Shown here piece after piece: positions 1-6,194 of a DNA stretch of 9,594 bases (positions within the stretch are counted from its first letter, which is position 1; every line of letters begins with the position of its first letter). This stretch comes from Pseudomonadota bacterium (GTDB lineage: Bacteria > Myxococcota_A > UBA796 > SXON01). The notes beneath the pieces are model-generated. The model worked only from the letters and a program-made list of their open reading frames with translations. It was not told the origin of the DNA and made no database searches. Where the stretch lies: positions 1 through 9,594 of the forward strand of contig SXOM01000076.1 in assembly GCA_005776735.1 (NCBI GenBank), written 5' to 3'. The position numbers were made by a program, and so were the translations under genes.

Positions 1-869
1 CCGTCGGTCCACGCGCCGCCTTCGAACGCATACCAGTTGGGCAGGAGCTCCCCGAGGTCCATCGCCGTGACCTCGGCCTCGACGATCGGCCAGAAGACCT
101 CGCGTGCCTGCGCACGGAGCGCCTCCTGCTCCTCCTCGCTCGCCGAGTAGTCGTAGTCCGGGAGGCCGAGGCTCTCGTCCCACGCCAGCTCGGTGATCTC
201 GGTGGGGACGTACAGGTAGTCGTTGAGGACGATCCACGCGTCGTGCTCGATGAGCCGCGCGCTCGCGAGCCACCCCTCGACGTCGATGTGGCGAATCACG
301 CTCGGGTTGGTGCGGTCACTGACGTCGACCAACGTGATGCGCGAGCCGTACCCGTCGCGCACGGGCGACACCGCGGGGTCGGTGGTGCCGTCGCGGTAGT
401 CGTAGACGTACTGGAAGACCGCGAGGGTGTCGCCGTCGAGGAACATCGAGTACGGCCATCCGTCGAGCTCGAGCCGGCCGACCACCGCGGTCTCTTCGGC
501 AGGCCACGCGTCCACCACGACCACCTCCGGCATGCCCTGCGTGACCACGTAGAGGTAGCTGCCGTCGGTCTTGACGATGTCCGGCTCGTCGACGCCCGCT
601 TCCTGCACGTTGGTGGTGGAGTAGTCGCTCGCGCCATCGCCGCTGTTGGCGTCGTCGCCCCCCGCGGCCTCCGGGTAGGCGTAGTAGCCGTAGCGCCAGC
701 TCACCAGCTCCTCGACGAAGCTCTCGGTGAGGGAGGCGCGCAGCGCGTCGCAGTCGGCGAACCGTTCGAGCCGGGCGCTCGTGGCCACCGGCGGGTCGGA
801 ATAGTCGCGTACCTCGGCAGCCGGACAGCCCAGGAGCACCAGGGAGAGCAGCGAGAAGGAGCCGCGCAT
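1..869 (-). CDS. Beta-propeller domain lipoprotein (Beta_propel family), 3' end outside window
   Basis: The reading frame is open from the ATG at 869 to the left edge, giving 289 complete residues with no stop, so the C-terminus is missing. Residues 1-15 form a short lipoprotein signal peptide ending in the lipobox L-L-G-C, with Cys15 as the predicted lipidated residue, so the protein should be anchored in the envelope. A polar, Asp/Gly-rich stretch follows (about 66-84). Residues 86-103 carry TNVQEAGVDEPDIVKTDG, the hallmark opening of the Beta_propel family (Pfam PF09826), followed by blade-like beta strands. The family's function is not established. The start is supported by AGAGG 5 nt upstream of the ATG and by the signal peptide beginning immediately. 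The gene is divergent from the ASH-domain lipoprotein across 60 bp. Family assignment is confident; the role is unknown. Confidence 0.9.
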   Translation of the reverse strand, partial: MRGSFSLLSLVLLGCPAAEVRDYSDPPVATSARLERFADCDALRASLTESFVEELVSWRYGYYAYPEAAGGDDANSGDGASDYSTTNVQEAGVDEPDIVKTDGSYLYVVTQGMPEVVVVDAWPAEETAVVGRLELDGWPYSMFLDGDTLAVFQYVYDYRDGTTDPAVSPVRDGYGSRITLVDVSDRTNPSVIRHIDVEGWLASARLIEHDAWIVLNDYLYVPTEITELAWDESLGLPDYDYSASEEEQEALRAQAREVFWPIVEAEVTAMDLGELLPNWYAFEGGAWTD

Positions 870-929
870 GTTCGCCTCTTTCCGGCAAGCTAAGCACGCC
901 GCCGGTCCGCGTTCAGGTATGCTGGCTCC
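870..929. promoter_or_regulatory. Divergent promoter region between two lipoprotein genes
   Basis: This 60-bp gap must hold promoters for both flanking genes. For the plus-strand gene, TATGCT at 918-923 lies exactly 6 nt before the ATG at 930, which would place the transcription start on the A of the ATG, and there is no Shine-Dalgarno sequence. For the minus-strand gene, a weaker TAGCTT (892 to 887) would give an 11-nt leader containing AGAGG at good spacing from the ATG at 869. No convincing -35 element is visible for either. The assignments are inferred from position and sequence only. Confidence 0.45.
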
Positions 930-2159
930 ATGATCCGCCTGACCCCCCTCGGTGCCGCCGCCCTGCTCGTCGCGTGCAGCGAGAACAACCTCAACGCCAC
1001 CAACGAGCCCAAGCCCGCCGACACCGCGGAGGACGACGCGCCCGACATCGAGGTGTCTCCGGGCGCGGTCGACTTCGGCGAGGTCGGCCTCGGCAGCGAA
1101 AACACCGCCACGCTGACCGTGTCCAACGTCGGCGGCGGCATGCTGCGCCTCGACTCGCCGCGCCTCGCCGCGGACACCGCGTCGGTCACGCTCACGGCGT
1201 TGTCGTCGCCCATGCTCGCGGCCGGACAGAGCGCCACGATGGTCGTGACGTGGTCGTCCGCCGACGGGAAAACGCTCGCCGACGTCGTGGAGCTGCCGTC
1301 GAACGACCCGGACGAAGCGCTCACCGAGGTCCCGCTCACCGGCACGCTGCCCCACGGCGAGATCGAGCTGACGCCCGCCTGGCACGACTTCGGGACCGTG
1401 GCGGTCGGGATCACCGACGCGGCGCTGCTCACCGTCACCAATGTGGGCGCCGGGCCGCTCACGGTGTCGAGTGTGGCGCTCCATGCCACCGACGCCGACC
1501 TCCAGCTCCTCGACGCCGGCGCGCTCGCCGTGGTTCCCGCCACGCTGGCGCCGGGCGATTCGACCGAGCTCACCGTCACCTACGCCCCGAGCGACGGCTC
1601 CGGCGACGAGGGCACGCTCGCGGTGTTCTCCGACGATCCCGACACCCCCGAAGCCGACGCGGTCCTCGTCGGCCAGGGCGAAGACCCCGACCCCTGCGAA
1701 GGGCTCACCCAGCACGTCAAGCTCACGCTCACCGCCGACGACGCCTGGCAGGGTTGGCTCGACGGGACCGAGTTCACCGCGCCCGGCCAGAACGCCTGGT
1801 CGAGCATCGACACCCTCGAGTGGGACCTCCCGTGTGGCAATCACGCCCTGGCGCTCTACGCCACCGACACCGCCCAGGTGATCGCGGGGGTGCTCGCCGC
1901 GGTGGAGGTCGAGGGGACTGTCACCTTCGTCAGCGGTCCGACCGATTGGACGATGACCGACACCTCCCCCCCGGCCGACTGGTCCGACGTGGCGTTCGAC
2001 GACTCTTCCTGGCACATTCCCGAGGTCTGCGGCGACACCTCGCCCTGGGGCAGCACCCCGCAGCCCCTCTACGACCTCGGCGCCCAATGGATCTGGTGGA
2101 CGTCGGACTGTCGTGATTTGGGCGAGGCGTGGTTGCGGCTGAACTTCACGGTTCCGTAG
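930..2159 (+). CDS. Lipoprotein with two ASH (choice-of-anchor D) domains and a Cys-containing C-terminal domain
   Basis: A protein of 409 residues. Residues 1-16 are a signal peptide with lipobox L-V-A-C (Cys16), followed by an Asp/Glu/Pro tether (about 17-39, including DTAEDD). Two immunoglobulin-like repeats follow, at about 39-138 and 143-250. Each opens with the pattern I-E-[VL]-[ST]-P..DFG.V..G and has a T[LV]..SN/TNVG.G strand, as in the ASPM-SPD-2-Hydin (ASH) or choice-of-anchor D family. Residues 256-409 form a separate Trp-rich, beta-rich domain with four cysteines (256, 302, 367, 394) that could form two disulfides. It is reminiscent of galactose-binding or jelly-roll folds, but I cannot name it. 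ASH repeats usually serve as structural or adhesive spacers, so the likely role is an envelope display protein with the C-terminal domain as the functional head. The start is fixed by the signal peptide and by the -10 hexamer 6 nt upstream. Confidence 0.88.
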   Translation: MIRLTPLGAAALLVACSENNLNATNEPKPADTAEDDAPDIEVSPGAVDFGEVGLGSENTATLTVSNVGGGMLRLDSPRLAADTASVTLTALSSPMLAAGQSATMVVTWSSADGKTLADVVELPSNDPDEALTEVPLTGTLPHGEIELTPAWHDFGTVAVGITDAALLTVTNVGAGPLTVSSVALHATDADLQLLDAGALAVVPATLAPGDSTELTVTYAPSDGSGDEGTLAVFSDDPDTPEADAVLVGQGEDPDPCEGLTQHVKLTLTADDAWQGWLDGTEFTAPGQNAWSSIDTLEWDLPCGNHALALYATDTAQVIAGVLAAVEVEGTVTFVSGPTDWTMTDTSPPADWSDVAFDDSSWHIPEVCGDTSPWGSTPQPLYDLGAQWIWWTSDCRDLGEAWLRLNFTVP

Positions 2160-2171
2160 ACCCCTGTATTG

Positions 2172-2221
2172 GCGAGCCCGTAGGCCCGTCCTCTCGCCGG
2201 GCTGTGTCCGTTCGGGCTCGC
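2172..2221. repeat. Nested inverted repeat just after the ASH lipoprotein gene
   Basis: GCGAGCCCG (2172-2180) and CGGGCTCGC (2213-2221) are perfect 9-bp reverse complements separated by 32 nt. Inside the loop, GCCCG (2184-2188) pairs with CGGGC (2198-2202), and a G-T wobble extends that stem. The structure begins 12 nt after the stop codon of the upstream gene, a suitable place for a 3' end or terminator-like structure. It has no T-tract, so an intrinsic terminator of the standard type is not supported. Confidence 0.5.
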
Positions 2222-2283
2222 GCCGCGGGGGCGACGGGCCGCGCGCCGGACTCGGCCCCGGCCACGCGGACGGTCGCGGCGTG

Positions 2284-2297
2284 GCCCCCAAAGGGGC
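2284..2297. repeat. Small GC hairpin in the gene-free gap
   Basis: GCCCC (2284-2288) and GGGGC (2293-2297) enclose the tetraloop CAAA, and a G-T wobble adds one pair outside. It is short and could occur by chance at this GC content. It is listed because it is one of several stems in the same gap. Confidence 0.35.
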
Positions 2298-2549
2298 TCG
2301 ACCATACCGCCGCGCCCACCGCCGTCGCGAGTCGCCTCCCGCCGGGGCCTGGGCCCCCGGGCCGGCTCACCGGCGCTGCCACGCCCGCCAAAATACTGCT
2401 CGAAGTTCGACGTCGCCTCGCTCACCGACCTTGGGCCGGTGCAGCAAGACCCTCGCGGTTCGGCGTGCCCCGTTGTGCCAAACGCCTCGCGCGCTGTCCG
2501 GCTCGGTGACGCGGCGGGTGACGGGTCGGGGGGAATTGGCTGAGCGGAG

Positions 2550-2579
2550 CGCCGGTTCGCCGCTTGCGGCGAACTGGCG
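2550..2579. repeat. Strong 14-bp hairpin with TT centre
   Basis: The arm 2550-2563 (CGCCGGTTCGCCGC) pairs with 2566-2579 (GCGGCGAACTGGCG) over 14 positions, with a single mismatch that would be a G-U wobble in RNA read on the plus strand. The centre reads CTTG closed by G and C, the shape of the stable CUUG tetraloop. It lies about 140 bp beyond the stop of the minus-strand hydrolase gene and about 390 bp beyond the stop of the plus-strand lipoprotein gene. There is no adjacent T-run, so it is either an atypical terminator, part of a structured RNA, or a palindromic repeat unit. Confidence 0.6.
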
Positions 2580-2721
2580 GGGGAGCGAACGCCACTACAC
2601 CCGGCCCGGCAGGACCCGGGGGTGACCTCGTCCTCGCCCACCGCCGACGCCGCGTTTCGCCGTCCACCACGCCGACCCGCGCCCCGGGTCGCCGCGTCTT
2701 GCCCGGCCCGGCCGGTGCGCA

Positions 2722-3552
2722 TCAGCGGCCCAGGAACTCCGCCACGCGCGACCACAGCGGCTCGCCGCCGGCTCGGAAGGCGCCGAAATGGCCGTGTGCC
2801 ACGATGGGGAGCTCGCCGAGGGTGACGGTGTGGTGTTCGACCGCAGCGTGGGTGTACCAACTCCGGAGCTCGGCGGCGGGGCCCGGCGGAGCCATCGTGT
2901 CACTCGGGAGGTCCAGGAACAACATCGGGGCCGTGAGCTCTGCATAGTACGTCGGGGCGACGGCGGCGCGAGCGTAGCCGCGCGTATGGCACCAACGCGA
3001 CCACTCCGCGGGCACCCCGGTGGGGAGGTCGGCGCCGAGGCCGAACCACCCGGGTGCGTATCCGAACAGTGCGCCCGCGAGCGGCGCCATCGACAACAAC
3101 GCCCGATACCCGGTCCGGCGGATCACCGGGTAGAGTGACAAATCGCCGCTGCCGGCCCCGATGACGACGATGCGCGCGAACTCCGCGGCCCGGGGGTGCA
3201 GGCCGAGCGCCTGGCCGCCGAAGCTGTGCCCGAGGCCGTGGATGGCGAGGTCGGGCCAGCGGCGCCTGGCCTCCTCGATCGCGGCGGGGGCGTCGAGGCG
3301 CGCCCAGTCCGACAGGGTGGCGGGGTCGTCGCGCAGCGGCCGATCACACGACGCACCGAGCCCCCGATAGTCGTAGGTGAGCACCGCAAAGCCGCGGCCC
3401 GCGAGGTGGGCCGCGAACCGGCGGTAGAACGTGTGGGGAACCCCGAGCGCGTTGTTGACCACCACCGCGGCGCGCGCGTGGCCGTCGGGGACGTGGAGGG
3501 TGCCCCCGAGGCGGCGGCCATCGGCGGCGACGAACTGGACCTCGGCGGGCAT
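2722..3552 (-). CDS. Alpha/beta hydrolase, COG4757-like
   Basis: The 276-residue product has the alpha/beta-hydrolase layout throughout. It shows an oxyanion-region strand VVVNNALGVPHTFYRRFA (about 30-47), the segment LTYDYRGLGAS (58-68), the nucleophile elbow G-H-S-F-G with Ser110, a probable acid Asp218 (PSDTMAPP), and the catalytic His255 in GHFGAFR. The surrounding pattern (SDWARLD before the elbow, FGY.PGWFGLG.DLP.GV..EW.RWC after it) is that of the predicted hydrolases grouped as COG4757. These are probably cytoplasmic carboxylester hydrolases whose substrates are not known. No signal peptide is seen. ATG at 3552 is preferred because TAGAGC ends 6 nt before it; a GTG at 3558 would add two residues. 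The gene is divergent from fdhD across 41 bp. Confidence 0.88.
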   Translation of the reverse strand: MPAEVQFVAADGRRLGGTLHVPDGHARAAVVVNNALGVPHTFYRRFAAHLAGRGFAVLTYDYRGLGASCDRPLRDDPATLSDWARLDAPAAIEEARRRWPDLAIHGLGHSFGGQALGLHPRAAEFARIVVIGAGSGDLSLYPVIRRTGYRALLSMAPLAGALFGYAPGWFGLGADLPTGVPAEWSRWCHTRGYARAAVAPTYYAELTAPMLFLDLPSDTMAPPGPAAELRSWYTHAAVEHHTVTLGELPIVAHGHFGAFRAGGEPLWSRVAEFLGR

Positions 3553-3593
3553 GGGCACGCTCTACACCGGATAGGCCGCGCCCGGGGGGGCTG
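3553..3593. promoter_or_regulatory. Divergent promoter region, hydrolase / fdhD
   Basis: A gap of 41 bp serves both genes. On the minus strand TAGAGC (3564 to 3559) lies exactly 6 nt before the ATG at 3552, consistent with a leaderless start, though it matches the -10 consensus only partly. On the plus strand TAGGCC (3572-3577) is a possible weak -10. It would give a leader of about 10 nt that includes a run of seven G (3584-3590), ending 3 nt before the fdhD ATG and serving as a Shine-Dalgarno-like tract. No -35 elements are clear. Confidence 0.35.
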
Positions 3594-4340
3594 ATGGCGA
3601 TCCGCACGGTGGAGGTGACGCGGGGCGGAGCGCCCGGGACGGACGAGGTCCTCGTCGAGGAGCCGTTGGAGTTGCGGGTCGAGGGCCTCGCCGCGGCGGT
3701 GACGATGCGCACCCCGGGCGACGACCTGGACCTCGCGGCGGGGTTCTTGTTGTCCGAAGGGGTGCTCGACGGCTGGGACGACGTGCGCGCGCTGGCCCAC
3801 GTGAGCCCCAACGTGGTCGACGTCCGCCTGCGCGAGGGGGTGCCCGCCGCGCGTGCGCGGTCGGCGGACCGGACGCGCTACGCGACCTCGAGCTGTGGCC
3901 TGTGCGGGAAGGCGTCGCTGGACCGCCTCCCGCGGCCCCGCCAGCTCGCGCCTCGCTGGACCCCCGACCCGGCGCGGGTCGCGGAGGTGTGCGCCGCGCT
4001 CGGCCCGCAGATGCCACGCTTCGCGGCCACCGGCGGCTCGCACGGGGCCGCAGCTTTCGCGCCGACCGGGGGGCTCGTCGCCGTCCGCGAGGACGTGGGC
4101 CGGCACAACGCGGTCGACAAGGTGCTCGGGGCCCTGCTGCGCGCCGACGAGGACTTGTCGGGGTTCGCGATCGTGGTCTCGAGCCGCGCCGGCTTCGAGA
4201 TCGTCCAGAAGGCCACCGCTGGCGGGCTGGTCGCGGTGGTGTGCATGGGCGCGGCGACCTCGTTGGCGATCGACGCGGCCACCCACGCGGGGATCGCCCT
4301 GTGGGGCTGGGGCGGGCGGAGCGCGGTGCGGTACGCGTGA
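3594..4340 (+). CDS. fdhD: Formate dehydrogenase accessory sulfurtransferase FdhD
   Basis: FdhD carries sulfur from the cysteine desulfurase IscS to the molybdenum or tungsten cofactor of formate dehydrogenase, supplying the sulfido ligand needed for activity; it acts in the cytoplasm. The 248-residue protein matches the family from end to end: EEPLELRVEG near the N-terminus (22-31), DLAAGFLLSEGV (46-57), the sulfur-carrier motif C-G-L-C with Cys101 and Cys104, TGGSHGAAAF (146-155), the highly conserved EDVGRHNAVDK (166-176), and SSRAGFEIVQKA (196-207). Both carrier cysteines are present, so it should be functional. The ATG at 3594 follows a G7 tract by 3 nt. No formate dehydrogenase gene is in the window, so its client is encoded elsewhere. 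It converges with the next gene with 36 bp between stops. Confidence 0.96.
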   Translation: MAIRTVEVTRGGAPGTDEVLVEEPLELRVEGLAAAVTMRTPGDDLDLAAGFLLSEGVLDGWDDVRALAHVSPNVVDVRLREGVPAARARSADRTRYATSSCGLCGKASLDRLPRPRQLAPRWTPDPARVAEVCAALGPQMPRFAATGGSHGAAAFAPTGGLVAVREDVGRHNAVDKVLGALLRADEDLSGFAIVVSSRAGFEIVQKATAGGLVAVVCMGAATSLAIDAATHAGIALWGWGGRSAVRYA

Positions 4341-4376
4341 GCCGCGGGGTGCGGACCCGCCACGAGGACCGTGAGC

Positions 4377-5495
4377 CTACAGGCTCGCCCGGAAGTCGGC
4401 CTCCAACTTTGACAGTGGCGCACCGAGCGCGGCCTCGACCGCCGCCTGGTTGGCCGCGGGCGTGGCCGTCCGCCGCATCGCGCCGAACGCGGCCTTGACC
4501 TTGTCGACCCCGAGCGTGTCCAACGCCCAGGCCACGAACGCGCCGGCGTGGGGGTAGGCGCGCTCGGGCGGGAGCGCGGCGAACTTGTCGGCGTCGAGCA
4601 GCTCCGCGAGGCTGGCGGCCGTGCCGCCGTTGACCTGCTGCCGCGTGGTGAGCCGCGGGTCGCGGCCCTCCCAGTCGCCCGCGAAGCGGACGGCCAGCCC
4701 CTCGAACCAGAATGCGCCGGGGTCGCCCCAGGCGCGCGACAACAGCGCCACCAGCGCACGGGTGTCAGACCGGATCACGGTGTAGATCGACCTCTCGGTT
4801 GCGACGTACGAGGCGCGGCGGCCGGTGTAGAGCTCGAGCGTGGCAGCGTCGGGGAACTTCCAGTAGTCGATCTTCTGCGTGGCGGGCGTCCCGAAGAAGG
4901 CCGCCAGCTCTTCGAGGCGGGTGTCGTTGGCCTCGAGCTGCTCTTCGCGGAAGGCGTCGTTGCCGAGCCACCGGTACACGAAGCGGCCGCGCACGAGCTC
5001 CTTGAGCTCGGGAGTGACCGCTTCGACCACCACGTCGTCGACCACCAGGGCGCCGGCGGTCGCGAGCAGCACCCCGACCTCGGCGTCGCGCGCCGCCGCG
5101 GGCACGGGGATGAGGCGCGTGTGCGCCTCCGCGTCGTCACGCACGGCGCACTCGCGGGTGGCCACGACGTCGCCGGTGTCGAACCGGACGAAGGCGCCGC
5201 ACACGCTCGAGGGGTCGGCGCCTTCGACGCCCGAGAGCTTGACCTTGGCCGAGACCGACAACCACTGCACCCCGCGGAGCTGCACGCGGGTGCCGACGGA
5301 CACGAACTTCCGCGTGCGGGGGTCGGCGGTGACGACGAGGGCCCCGCCCTCGACCTTCCACTTGCTCGCCGGGCCGCCGCCGGTCTGCACCGCGACGCGC
5401 TCCTTCCACGCGGCGGGCGCAGCGTCGAAACGCTCGACCAACAGGGGGAGGGCGTGGGCCGACGACGTGAGCGCGAGAATGTAGGCAGCGAACAT
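4377..5495 (-). CDS. Secreted peptidase-MA-like protein with degenerate zinc motif
   Basis: A protein of 372 residues with a short hydrophobic N-terminus ending near A-H-A (about 12-15), probably a cleavable signal peptide. Residues about 17-160 form a beta-rich region resembling a jelly-roll or concanavalin-like sugar-binding domain (WKVEGGALVV, FVSVGTRVQL, VVDDVVVEAV). Residues about 168-372 follow the layout of MA-clan gluzincin-like proteins (Pfam Peptidase_MA_2 type): YWKFPDAATLELYTGRR, then a helix, then WFEGLAV (263-269), then YPHAGAFVAWALDTLG, then a C-terminal helix LSKLEADF. In active relatives the helix has HExxH; here the matching stretch reads R246-A-L-V-A250, lacking both histidines and the glutamate, while Glu265 is kept. 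I infer a pseudo-peptidase, perhaps a binding protein. Domain naming is by remembered pattern only. The ATG at 5495 is supported by the signal peptide. Confidence 0.8.
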   Translation of the reverse strand: MFAAYILALTSSAHALPLLVERFDAAPAAWKERVAVQTGGGPASKWKVEGGALVVTADPRTRKFVSVGTRVQLRGVQWLSVSAKVKLSGVEGADPSSVCGAFVRFDTGDVVATRECAVRDDAEAHTRLIPVPAAARDAEVGVLLATAGALVVDDVVVEAVTPELKELVRGRFVYRWLGNDAFREEQLEANDTRLEELAAFFGTPATQKIDYWKFPDAATLELYTGRRASYVATERSIYTVIRSDTRALVALLSRAWGDPGAFWFEGLAVRFAGDWEGRDPRLTTRQQVNGGTAASLAELLDADKFAALPPERAYPHAGAFVAWALDTLGVDKVKAAFGAMRRTATPAANQAAVEAALGAPLSKLEADFRASL

Positions 5496-5530
5496 CGCAC
5501 CGGCTTATCCGGGTGGCGCCGGAGGCCCCC
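5496..5530. promoter_or_regulatory. Divergent promoter region, peptidase-like gene / GST gene
   Basis: Only 35 bp separate the two starts. On the minus strand TAAGCC (5507 to 5502) ends 6 nt before the ATG at 5495, with no Shine-Dalgarno, suggesting a leaderless or nearly leaderless mRNA. On the plus strand the overlapping TTATCC/TATCCG (5505-5511) is the only AT-containing hexamer available as a -10, and would leave a leader with GGAGG at 5521-5525, 5 nt before the ATG at 5531. The two -10 candidates occupy the same base pairs, so the two promoters may compete. Confidence 0.4.
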
Positions 5531-6148
5531 ATGTCCGTCGTTCTCTACGGGAGTCCGTTCTCCACGTTCACCTGGTCCGCCCGCCTCGCGCTCGCCGAGA
5601 AGGGCGTGGCCTACGAGCTGCGCCCCGCCCAGCTCGGCGCGCCCGAGTACGAAGCGCTGCACCCCTGGCGCAAGATGCCGGTGCTCGAGCACGACGGCTG
5701 GCGCTGCTACGAAGCGGCCGCGGTGATGCGGTACGTGGACGAGGCGTTCGCCGGTCCGGCCCTGCAGCCGGCGGAGGTGCGGGCGCGCGCCCGCATGACG
5801 CAGTGGCTCAGCGCGTACAACGACTACGTGGCGCCGCACGCGATCCGCGGGGTGCTGATCCCGCGCTTCGTCCTGGCGCCGCGCGGCATCCCGGTCGACG
5901 ACACGCGCGTGGCCGAAGCGGCTGCCAAGGCGCTCGGCGCCCTGCGCGTCTTCGACGCCGCCCTGGCCGACACGCCGTACCTCGCGGGCGACGCGCCGAG
6001 CCTCGCCGACTGGCTGGTGCTCCCGGCGTTCGCCAGCGGCGGCCCGCTCTCCGGCGCGGATCGTTACACCGACGGGCTCCCCCACCTCGACGCCTGGCTC
6101 GGGCGGCTCGCGGCGCGGCCCTCGTTCGCGGCCACCCTGCCGAGGTAG
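5531..6148 (+). CDS. Glutathione S-transferase family protein, phi-like
   Basis: A soluble two-domain protein of 205 residues. Residues 1-75 are the thioredoxin-fold N-domain: LYGSPFSTFTWSARLALAEKG (5-25) resembles the phi-class active-site segment, with Ser11 in the catalytic-serine position, and KMPVLEHDG (48-56) contains the cis-proline Pro50. Residues about 85-205 are the all-helical C-domain with LAGDAPSLADW (151-161), the usual N-capping motif. Members conjugate glutathione to electrophiles or act as peroxidases or isomerases; the substrate here is unknown. The conserved Glu-Ser pair that binds the glutathione gamma-glutamyl group reads Glu61-Ala62. ATG at 5531 is chosen because GGAGG sits 5 nt upstream; an in-frame GTG at 5513 has no such site. 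It ends 46 bp from the convergent NUDIX gene. Confidence 0.9.
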   Translation: MSVVLYGSPFSTFTWSARLALAEKGVAYELRPAQLGAPEYEALHPWRKMPVLEHDGWRCYEAAAVMRYVDEAFAGPALQPAEVRARARMTQWLSAYNDYVAPHAIRGVLIPRFVLAPRGIPVDDTRVAEAAAKALGALRVFDAALADTPYLAGDAPSLADWLVLPAFASGGPLSGADRYTDGLPHLDAWLGRLAARPSFAATLPR

Positions 6149-6176
6149 CCGGGCGTCGACCCCGCTGCGGGCCGCG

Positions 6177-6194
6177 CGGCGGACCCTGCCGCCG
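6177..6194. terminator. Possible hairpin between convergent GST and NUDIX genes
   Basis: CGGCGG (6177-6182) and CCGCCG (6189-6194) are perfect 6-bp arms around a 6-nt loop. The structure ends at the base next to the NUDIX stop codon (6195) and lies 28 nt past the GST stop, so it could slow or end transcription from either side. There is no T-tract on either strand, so it is a weak candidate. Confidence 0.3.

Larger units (their letters stand above)
2160..2721. other. 562-bp gene-free gap between convergent genes, rich in inverted repeats
   Basis: No credible protein gene is seen on either strand. The open frames here are low-complexity Arg/Pro/Ala/Gly runs continuing from antisense frames of the neighbours, without start signals or recognisable domains. 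The other intergenic gaps in this window are 25-60 bp, so this one is an outlier. It contains a series of inverted repeats: 9-bp arms at 2172-2180/2213-2221 with a nested stem, GCCCC-CAAA-GGGGC at 2284-2297, alternative stems around 2342-2374, and a 14-bp stem at 2550-2579. A rare AT-rich patch lies near 2390-2397. I looked for motifs of tRNA, tmRNA, RNase P RNA and SRP RNA and found none. It could be a structured non-coding RNA, 3' UTR structure of the two flanking genes, or a decayed element. Confidence 0.6.

Noticed and set aside
243..893. 216-residue plus-strand open frame opposite the beta-propeller lipoprotein
   Set aside because: It is the antisense frame of a gene with an unmistakable Beta_propel motif and signal peptide.
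901..917. Second GTTCAGG, identical over GCGTTCAGGT to the uvrB SOS region
   Set aside because: Only the right half of the LexA-type site is present; the GAAC half is replaced by CGGT, so there is no palindrome and no support for LexA binding.
2400..2470. Possible tRNA T-arm fragments (GTTCGAC, GGTTCGGC)
   Set aside because: No surrounding acceptor, D or anticodon stems can be built, so these are chance matches.
2069..2860. 263-residue minus-strand open frame spanning the gene-free gap
   Set aside because: It overlaps the 3' ends of both confident neighbouring genes, is Arg/Pro/Gly-rich, and has no Shine-Dalgarno or domain.
3123..4286. 387-residue minus-strand open frame across fdhD and the hydrolase start
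   Set aside because: It overlaps two well-identified genes in other frames and its product is Arg/Pro/Ala low complexity.
4341..4376. Terminator between convergent fdhD and the peptidase-like gene
   Set aside because: Only a 4-bp stem (GGGT-GCGG-ACCC at 4347-4358) and no T-tract, so it is too weak to call.
4548..5726. 392-residue plus-strand open frame opposite the peptidase-like gene
   Set aside because: It is a shadow of the minus-strand gene running on into the GST gene out of frame. The composition is Arg/Gly/Val-rich and no start signals are seen.
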